DNA of 64,000 nucleotides from Melitaea cinxia (Eukaryota > Arthropoda > Insecta > Lepidoptera > Nymphalidae): assembly GCF_905220565.1 (NCBI RefSeq), contig NC_059402.1, positions 17,175,501-17,239,500 on the forward strand, read 5' to 3'. Shown piece after piece: positions 57,591 through 64,000 of this stretch. The number at the start of each line of letters is the position of its first letter. The stretch's first letter is position 1. Below the pieces are notes generated by a model, which saw only the letters and a program-made list of their open reading frames with translations, did not search any database and was not told the DNA's origin. A program made the position numbers and the translations under genes.

Positions 57591-57656
57591 GAATTTGTGG
57601 AGGCCTATGTCCAGTAGTGGACTGCGAAAGGCTGCTGTGATCATGATGATGATGAT
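57588..57656 (+). repeat. Family C 3'-end fragment
   Basis: TTGTGGAGGCCTATGTCCAG, TAGTGGACTGCGAAAGGCTG and an (ATG)n run (ATGATGATGATGATT), inserted between the two parts of element D copy 3. Confidence 0.7.
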
Positions 57657-57839
57657 TATGTTATCAGTACCTTGATAACCGAGCTTGCTTTTTTGGGAAA
57701 ATTGTGTTTTTGGAAATTATATTCTAATACGAATTACAAACTGATGAAATATGTAAAATATTTTTCGATCTTAAACACATAATAATAAAAAAAATGTAAA
57801 TAACTGATCGGACATCGGACTGTGTACATTAAGACATGT

Positions 57840-58350
57840 TATTATATAAGATAAAAATAAATAAAAATTGTATTATAATATATGATAAATTCTAGCAAAC
57901 CTAAATAAACAATCAAATAAATAAATAAAAATAAACATTTCCTTAAAACTAGGAATTACAATCCCGTGTCGTTTTCAGTCCGACCGGATCCGGACGCTTC
58001 TTGATTGGATTGATCAAATCGTAATAACCTATTATTCAATCCAATATAAATTTACCGTTAATGAAGTGAAAAGAAAAAACACGCAAGTATACGTGTCACA
58101 GAATTAGGTTGAACTGAAAAAAATTTTATACTTTTTATTTTGCCTTTTTTCACGACTACTAATTCTATTTTATGTTACTGTTTCATAAATAAGTATTAGA
58201 TAAATATCATATGACCTGAAAATGGATTAAGAACGCATTATAAGAGTACATAACTACCCAGACTGATAAAGAAAATGCTTGATTAATTTTACAAATTAGA
58301 TACTTAGATTAGATAGATTGTGACAGCAAGTAATAACAAAACAATTTATT
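57840..58350. repeat. Element D copy 3, outer end (right-arm orientation)
   Basis: AACTAGGAATTACAATCCCG and GTGTCACAGAATTAGG match the right arm (30.66-30.79 kb). TACCCAGACTGATAAAGAAA to GTGACAGCAAGTAATAACAA match the complement of 23.10-23.25 kb. No family A copy lies in it. So this locus joins a left-oriented core to a right-oriented end. Confidence 0.8.
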
Positions 58351-58496
58351 ATCATTTGTTCTCTAAAAAAAGTCTTAAAATTCGTTACACTTGATCAATT
58401 GTAAAAAGAAAAAGTACGTTTAAATGGATCAAGTTATTATGACATGTTCTGATTGCCTTGTTAACGAATCTGAAGTGGTTTAATAAATGATTATTT

Positions 58497-58536
58497 AACC
58501 GACTTCAAAAAAGGAGGAGGTTACTCAATTCGACCG

Positions 58537-58577
<41 letters not shown>

Positions 58578-58885
58578 GTATGTTCGGGGATAACTAGGCA
58601 AGGAGATATCCTTAATTTGGTATCATGATAAGTAAACCAGGATCTGATGATGGGATCCCAGAGAAATCGAGGGAAACTCTCAAAAATCCACATAACTTTT
58701 TACTGGGTGTACCGATTTTGATGATTTTTAATTTAATCGAAAGCTGATGTTTATCATGTGGTCGCATTTAAATTTAATCGCGATCTAATTACAACCTTTG
58801 GAGTAATCTTTGATAATGCGTATTTACTTGACTATTTTTTCGTCTACCTACGTTATATTACTTGTCGATATAATTGAAGTCGATT
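58497..58885 (+). mobile_element. Family I element, short complete copy
   Basis: AACCGACTTC at 58497-58506 and GAAGTCGATT at 58876-58885 form terminal inverted repeats around about two subrepeats. A (TA)n run sits at 58545-58572. Confidence 0.7.
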
Positions 58886-58924
58886 TTTCTTCGTTTGCCT
58901 GCAAACACAATTATTTAACTTAGT

Positions 58925-59341
58925 TATATATATGTTCTTTTTTGACCAATCAGAAAATTAGTAATAACTATTTGTAAGCTGGTGTCTACACCTTTATGCT
59001 CCTCCCGTACTTCAACAAATAATAATCACAGTAAGAACAATACAATCTTATAAAATTTCTAACTGTGCCCGTGACTTCATCCTCGTGAAATCCTTTGGAT
59101 AGTATTTTTTGGATATATATTTTGGTTTATTTGGGACATCAGAATAGCTTTAAACATTCACATAAACCTTACACATTTCCATGCAAACTTTCATCTTCTA
59201 TTCCCTATTGTTATTTTCCACCCTTGAGGGTAAAACTCTTACAAACTTTGAATGTCATATTTATTTATATCTAATCAACAGCCTAACTGGTAATTTCAAG
59301 CTTCTAGCTCTAAAAATGACGATATTTTTATACAACTTTCT
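58925..59341. other. Intergenic; degraded repeat hosting a LINE tail
   Basis: 59058-59341 and 59718-59880 look like two halves of one degraded element (GTGCCCGTGACTTCATCCTC start; GACAGATAGACAGACAGACA tail), separated by the LINE end described next. Confidence 0.45.
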
Positions 59342-59717
59342 ATCCCTTTATGAAAAAAATTGACTCTCCTAATTGTGATACATGTGGAACTAAAGAAGAT
59401 TTATATCACTTGTTGATGAAATGTGTCAAATTGCAGACTCAGAGACAAGTATTGTTTAAGAATTTAAAACTTTGTTCGTTCGATGTTGGGGCGGTGCAAA
59501 GTATTCTATCGGATCCCTTATCAGAATCTGCTAGAATGATTTTTGATTTTTATAAATTATCCCTTGTTGATTTATGTTAGTAGATTTTAGTAGGTATTTT
59601 TGTCTTAGTTTTTTTCTGTGCGTCTTGCCATTATTTTGTAAAAGTTACAATGGGACTCGCGTGTCCTTGTAGGACAAAAGCCCCTAAAATCAATAAAAGA
59701 ATTTAAAAAAAAAAAAC
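59342..59717 (+). mobile_element. LINE 3' end with knuckle motif and poly-A
   Basis: A 77-codon frame (59350-59580) encodes SPNCDTCGTKEDLYHLLMKC, a CCHC-type motif at the end of several LINE ORF2 proteins, and stops at TAG. A short 3' UTR follows (GGACTCGCGTGTCCTTGTAG), then AATAAAAG and a 12-base A-run. It is severely 5' truncated. Confidence 0.75.
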
Positions 59718-60289
59718 CTTTCAACCATTTACACTCCTTTTTTCGCATTAAAAAGTAACCTATGTCCTTTCTCAGACTCTAGACTATCTGTGTACCAAAT
59801 TTCATTTAAATCGGTTCAATAGCTTAACGTGAAAACGTGACAGATAGACAGACAGACAGATTACTTTCGAATTTATAATATTAATATGGATTAAAAGCAT
59901 AAATTTAAATTATAACAGTATTTTTTGTGTAACTACCCTGCAAAACAGATTCCGGTATTAAACGATTAAACAACAAGCGTACCTAATTCCGACACAAAAT
60001 CCAATATTTTAATAACTGTCAGAATTATAAATGTGCTAACAAGTGTAACTAACGCTATATAATAACGTGACGCTATGTGGAGATGAAAATATGTCTATTA
60101 AACCTATATTAAATCGTCAAGTATCTTATATCCAAATACTTAAAGCCTTAGAATAAAACATTGATTCAACCCACAGGTTTCAACCCCACAGGTTTCAACC
60201 CATTCATTTCAAGCAGTGAAATTGTAATTACCCAAGTTTGATCTAAACGTAAAAATGTTTTGATTAGGGTTATTTTAAAATTTTTACCT
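59718..60289. other. Intergenic, no gene seen
   Basis: Includes (ACAG)n at 59850-59860 and a short direct repeat of ACCCCACAGGTTTCAACC-like bases at about 60170-60200. Confidence 0.5.
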
Positions 60290-60485
60290 TAAAAAATATA
60301 TTTTAAAATATCGGGTGCAAGTTTGGTGTAAGAACTCTATTACTTTTTACCCTCGACTTTCGCATGAGATGGTTACTTTTTGGTACTTATTTGGCAAATG
60401 ATACACTTACTTACTTTCGGGTACAAAGTTTTTTGATTTTGTAAAATAGCAAACATTAATAGACGCTTTCAACCTTTTCAATTTT
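60290..60485 (+). repeat. Dispersed repeat family E (copy 2)
   Basis: Matches 31140-31335 in order and orientation. Confidence 0.7.
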
Positions 60486-60597
60486 TTTTTTTTGATCATA
60501 TACTCGTATGTATGAGTAATAATTAATCATATATGAGTAATAATGAATGATTAAAAAGTAATAGCCTTAAACTAAAAAATATTGCTGATAAATTATC

Positions 60598-60770
60598 GGC
60601 TATTTTTTAGTTTAAGGCTATTGTTGTAACTCTTTTATCTTGTTTTGTATTCTAATTTAGATAAAACATTATCACGATATAAGGAAAATTTCGCGATAAG
60701 GTGGTATAGACCTAATTAAATCTAAGCAGATATATGTTTAAGCTTCTTGTTTTTAAAGTGGCAGTCTGCG
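60598..60770 (+). repeat. Dispersed repeat family F (copy 2)
   Basis: Matches 37070-37260 in order and orientation. Confidence 0.75.
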
Positions 60771-61170
60771 TGTCCTTAACATATTTAATCTATTATATTT
60801 TCTGCTGTAATTATCTAATTGCTCATTTGTAAAAGGGTCAAAAGATAAATACACCAAAACTAAAGTATATGTGTATGTCCTTATATTTATTTTATAAAGT
60901 AAAACATAATTTATGATATATCTTGATATTTTGTCAGTTGTATTAAAATAAAAGCTGACCAGGACTAAAAATACCAGTGCAGGAAAATCCAAGACTGCAT
61001 ACCTCCACGCACTCCTTTAAAACTATCGTTTGCAGCGTATATCAGCAGGGTCCGTATTTTTTATTTTGTGAGAGCAAAGCATAGTCTCCTCCCTCTCCTC
61101 CTCCTTATTTGATCGAATTTTTTATTTGGCAAGGAAAACCGTAACACGAAAATAACCCAACTCTATTTTA
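60771..61170. other. Intergenic, no gene seen
   Basis: AT-rich with one pyrimidine-rich patch (CTCCTCCCTCTCCTCCTCC near 61085). Confidence 0.5.
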
Positions 61171-61376
61171 TCTTATATATAAAATTCTCGTGTCACAATG
61201 TTAGTTACCGTACTCCCCCGTAACAGCTGGACCGATTTTTATGAAATTTTGTGTGCATCTGGGTAGATCTGAGAATCGGCCAACATCTATTTTTAAAACC
61301 TCTAAGTTATAAGGGGCTGAGGGTTAACGGCGGTTAATAGCATATATGGCAAAACAACGTTAGCGGGGTCAGCTAG
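61171..61376 (+). mobile_element. Helitron-like element upstream of transporter copy 2
   Basis: TCTTATATATAAAATTCTCG to GGGGTCAGCTAG between A and T. It ends about 55 bases before the conserved upstream flank of copy 2. Confidence 0.7.
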
Positions 61377-61432
61377 TATTTATATATGTATTACAAACAT
61401 GTATATAGAGTTCAGACCAGACTAATTGAAAA

Positions 61433-61573
61433 TTCCTCCCAAATGCTTCTATGTTTCGGCGATGTCTATTTATAGCTATATTAGGCAACGCCAGGACGGT
61501 TGACAACGTGAGTAGTGTTCTACATCTCAGAACGCAAATAATTCTCATAACTGTACTGTTTACGTTGTTTTAG
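61433..61573 (+). promoter_or_regulatory. Conserved upstream flank of transporter copy 2 (possible promoter)
   Basis: Same block as 38817-38960 with scattered changes. The TATA-like ATATATA of copy 1 reads CTATATTAG here. GACAACGTGAGT is conserved, which favours a real splice donor or control site. Confidence 0.35.
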
Positions 61574-61776
61574 ATTCAAAAAATGAAGATACAGACTCAT
61601 ATGGCTTAGGACATCGTCATATTCAAGCATTTCTAATATTTATATGTCTCACCGTCGGTATTATTGCGGGTGGCCATATGGGAGTAACAATCGTTGCGAT
61701 GTCGGTAGCTGAAAATACTACTGACAAAACACTAGACACGACGCACGAAATCGATAGATATTTGGATATATATCAA
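61574..61776 (+). CDS. Transporter copy 2, exon with TM1
   Basis: Acceptor TTTTAG, donor GTAAGT. 67 codons after two leading bases. Compared with copy 1 it is 8 codons shorter in the extracellular loop (no SLYWKRSE-like block) and reads TVGIIAGGHMGVTIVAMSVA. Confidence 0.8.
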
Positions 61777-64000
61777 GTAAGTTCAATCTAGTTACAAATT
61801 TTCTTCTATTCTATTCAGTAAGCTGTTAGTTCAGTCTAGATCTAACAGGTCCATTTTGAGTCTTCTAGCTATGGTTCTTAACCGTTGAAGATAAGAGAAT
61901 AACTATATATGTAACAACCTTTCTCATTTCTATTAAATATGATGAATCCTTTTGGATTTTTTATACCGGCGACTGGGTTGGCGCAACGGTCACAGCCATG
62001 GATTGTACCTGTTGCGTGGGCAGTTGCGGGTTCGATCCCCGCACATGACAAACATTTGTATTGGCCATACAGGTGTTTGGCCGTGGTCTGGATGTTTGTG
62101 CAGTCCTTGTGGGTCTCCCTACCGTGCCTCGGAGAGCACGTTAAGCCGTCGGTCCCGGTTGTTATCATGTACACCTGATAGCGATCGTTACTCATAGTAG
62201 GAAATATATCCGCCAACCCGCATTTGAGCAGCATGGTTGATTAAGCTTTGATTCTCCTCCTACATGGGGAAAGAGGCCTATGCCCAGTAGTGGAATATTA
62301 CAGGCTAAAGCGTTATACCGGCGACTGAATGCAATGTATTTATGTACTTTCCTTGATCAGGTGTCTCACTAGGATAGATTGAGACCTAAATAGAAACAAG
62401 TATTAAATCCTTACATATGAAATTGGCGTTTTGTTGTACTGGCCACTTTGATCTCAAATATTTCCTCTTCGGTGAAGAATTCCAAATTCAAATTTATACA
62501 GCTATTTATTTACTCATGCATTTGTGTTTCAAAAACCGTATTTCATTTGTTCTTTCCTCTTTTGTTTTTCATCTTTGCGTCACTTAGTTTACAAAATGGA
62601 AAACTTGAAATATCGTATTATCTACGAGAACTAGTTCCACCGTTTCCACATGCCACCAGTACTGCAGAAACGGTTCGAAGGGTTAATGATGTGTATGGCT
62701 GCGGTCTTGCAAAAGAAAACATAGTGCGTTTTTTGTTCTAACGATTTAAAATTGAATCAAAATAAATCACGTAAATGATAATCGTAAGCACTCGTTGTAA
62801 TGGCTGAACCCATGCGAGCTAGCCAGATCCTGCCTCAAGCTAAAATTGACTCAAAAAAACCGAAGCTACTCAATCGCTCTAGGCCACTGCTGCTTCAGGA
62901 CAACGCTAGACCACACACTGTACAACAGACGGTTACCAAATTTCAAGCTTCAATTGGAATCTCTAAGACATCACCCGTGCTTCACGGACCTTTTTCCAAC
63001 TGATTACCATTTTTTCTCGAAATTGGGATAACTTCTTGCAAGGGGCAAAAGTCAACTCCGACGGGGCAGTCCAAACAGTCTTCAAACATTTTATTGATTC
63101 ACGTCCGAATGTTTTTTTTAGTAAAAGTATTAATGGCAAAAGTGCATAGATAGCATTGCTACATACTTTGATTAATTAAAAAAAAATCGGCTTTACATTC
63201 CGACCACACAAAACGCCAATTTCATATGTAATGACCTAATACATACATACAAGGTGTGACATAATACGACTAATCTCGGTGTAGGAATGAAATGTTTCTT
63301 GCCATATAGAACTTACTTTATCACTTCTTGTAAAGGGTCATATTATTTGAAATTTTATTGTTGTTTTTCTATATAAACATTCTTGTACATTTTTTTTATT
63401 GTTATAACTGTTTATCATGTCATTTTTTGTTCAGATTTATGACTGGCCAAAATCAATACACGAGATTATTCTTGCATTATCTTACCTTGGATCTGCTCTC
63501 ATGATGTTTCCTATCGGTATCTTGGGACACCGATTTGGTGGAAAGTTTCTGCTTCAAATAACACTGGGTCTAAATGGAGTCATATCGATTGTGGCACCTT
63601 GGGTGGCAGCATGGGTACGTATAAATTTTTTTTATGCGTATATTTGAAGAACCGTTTATGTTATCATTCTACTTATTTCTTTTTTTGCGGTAAATAATTA
63701 TTATAATAATATTTTTATCCTCACTTTAAGACAAACAATTCCATTATTTAATTTCAATAATGAAGTTAGTTTGTTTCATTGCATATTTACTTTATTTTAG
63801 GGTGATTGGATATCATTTGCCGTACTTCGTTTCTTACAAGGCGCTGCTCTAGCTGGACTTTACCCAGGAGTCTATTATTTAATCACAAATTGGTTCCCTA
63901 TTAGTGAACGTAACTCTCTCAGCGGCTACATTTATGCGGGTAATAACAAATATATATTTGAAAGATCATCATCATCAGATCATTGGCCTTAGTCCGTCTA
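61574..64000 (+). CDS. SLC17-type major facilitator transporter, copy 2 (partial, runs off window)
   Basis: Three exons (61574-61776, 63435-63614, 63801-63939) give 174 codons without stops and with intact splice signals. Product: multi-pass membrane transporter of the insect SLC17 / putative inorganic phosphate cotransporter group. It has the first membrane span after YGLGHRHIQAFLIF, an intracellular loop motif GILGHRFGGK (MFS motif A), and FLQGAALAGLYPGVYYL in the fourth exon-equivalent. Substrate cannot be told from sequence; the family covers phosphate, sialic acid and organic anions. The start exon is not found. The frame enters the first visible exon in phase 1, so an upstream coding exon is required. 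It keeps Trp and Leu where copy 1 has stops. The large first visible intron holds a SINE and a mariner. Confidence 0.8.
61962..62316 (+). repeat. SINE family L, longest copy
   Basis: Pol III-like head with an A-box-like GGGTTGGCGCAACGGTCAC and B-box GCGGGTTCGATCCCCGC. Then TTGTATTGGCCATACAGGTG, body GTGCCTCGGAGAGCACGTTA, and 3' end GAGGCCTATGCCCAGTAGTG with TATTACAGGCTAAAGCG. Inserted in an intron of copy 2. Its open frames in both directions are incidental. Confidence 0.8.
62412..63230 (+). mobile_element. Internally deleted mariner transposon
   Basis: Terminal inverted repeats CATATGAAATTGGCGTTTTG (from 62414) and its complement ending at 63228 are flanked by TA on each side. Inside are pieces of a mariner transposase. 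The N-terminal helix-turn-helix part (TVRRVNDVYG, KENIVRF, about 62665-62735) and the C-terminal catalytic part follow (LLLQDNARPH with the second catalytic Asp, about 62890; then TDYHFF and an FIDSRPNVFF-like end). The middle, with the first catalytic Asp, is missing and frames shift, so it cannot transpose itself. Confidence 0.85.
63435..63614 (+). CDS. Transporter copy 2, exon with MFS motif A
   Basis: 60 codons: IYDWPKSIHEIILALSYLGS, MMFPIGILGHRFGGKFLLQI and GVISIVAPWVAAW. Acceptor TTCAG, donor GTACGT. Same length and phase as the damaged exon of copy 1. Confidence 0.85.
63801..63939 (+). CDS. Transporter copy 2, third visible exon
   Basis: 46 codons plus one base: GDWISFAVLRFLQGAALAGL, YPGVYYLITNWFPISERNSL and SGYIYAG-join. 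Acceptor TTTTAG, donor GTAATA, both intact. The next exon lies beyond the window. Confidence 0.85.
63967..64000 (-). repeat. Start of a family C/SINE-type element with (CAT)n, cut by window end
   Basis: ATCATCATCATCAGATCATT followed by GGCCTTAGTCCGTC resembles the reverse 3' end of the (ATG)n-tailed families or SINE L. Too short to classify. Confidence 0.35.

Noticed and set aside
61878..62234. 118-codon minus-strand frame and overlapping plus-strand frames of about 80 codons
   Set aside because: All fall inside SINE family L, whose tRNA head and GC-rich body create open frames by chance; no protein motif.

Overview
The window is eukaryotic and looks like insect DNA, very probably from a butterfly or moth. 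It is AT-rich and intron-bearing, and it is packed with repeat types typical of lepidopteran genomes: tRNA-derived SINEs, non-LTR retrotransposon tails, Helitron-like ends that insert between A and T, BEL/Pao relics and a mariner. There is no bacterial-style operon, CRISPR array or rRNA. The species assignment is inference; the repeat structures are read from the sequence.

Protein-coding content. The only host gene family recognised is a tandem pair of SLC17-type major facilitator transporters (insect putative inorganic phosphate/anion cotransporter group), both on the + strand. Copy 1 (about 38.96-44.42 kb, possible 3' UTR exon near 45.87-46.04 kb) has nine recognisable coding exons. It also carries two in-frame stops, a destroyed splice donor, a probable lost acceptor and a frameshift, so it reads as a pseudogene. 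Copy 2 (61.57 kb to beyond the window end) shows three intact exons whose lengths and phases match or fit copy 1. The two copies also share their upstream flank. No start-codon exon was found for either.

Layout. 1-7 kb: tail of a site-specific LINE with a restriction-like endonuclease, nested MITEs, LINE tails, and a 130-bp inverted repeat with an associated direct repeat. 7-13 kb: repeats of a family that begins AACCGACTTC, SINEs and dispersed 300-bp elements. 12.7-13.7 kb: a cluster of 72-nt tRNA-like modules in alternating orientation. 14.4-15.4 kb: RTE-type LINE relic. 18.2-20.6 kb: BEL/Pao gag/protease relics. 23.0-31.1 kb: a large palindrome (arms about 2 kb, with internal 70-bp tandem repeats) whose right arm is split by a 2.9-kb 5'-truncated LINE holding a 754-codon reverse transcriptase frame. 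32-36 kb: Jockey-like LINE and a long subrepeat-containing element. 38.8-46.4 kb: transporter pseudogene and a BEL/Pao integrase relic. 46.4-61 kb: repeat-dominated spacer with a second gag relic, another tRNA-like element and a third copy of the palindrome sequence. 61.4-64 kb: second transporter gene, with a SINE and an internally deleted mariner in one intron.

What stands out. The best candidates for something undescribed are the fold-back element of 23-31 kb (with its deletion derivative at 56.7-58.35 kb), the 72-nt tRNA-like modules carried by units with about 50-bp terminal direct repeats, and the contrast between a decayed and an apparently intact transporter duplicate. Similarities between repeats were judged by eye, so no identity values are given.
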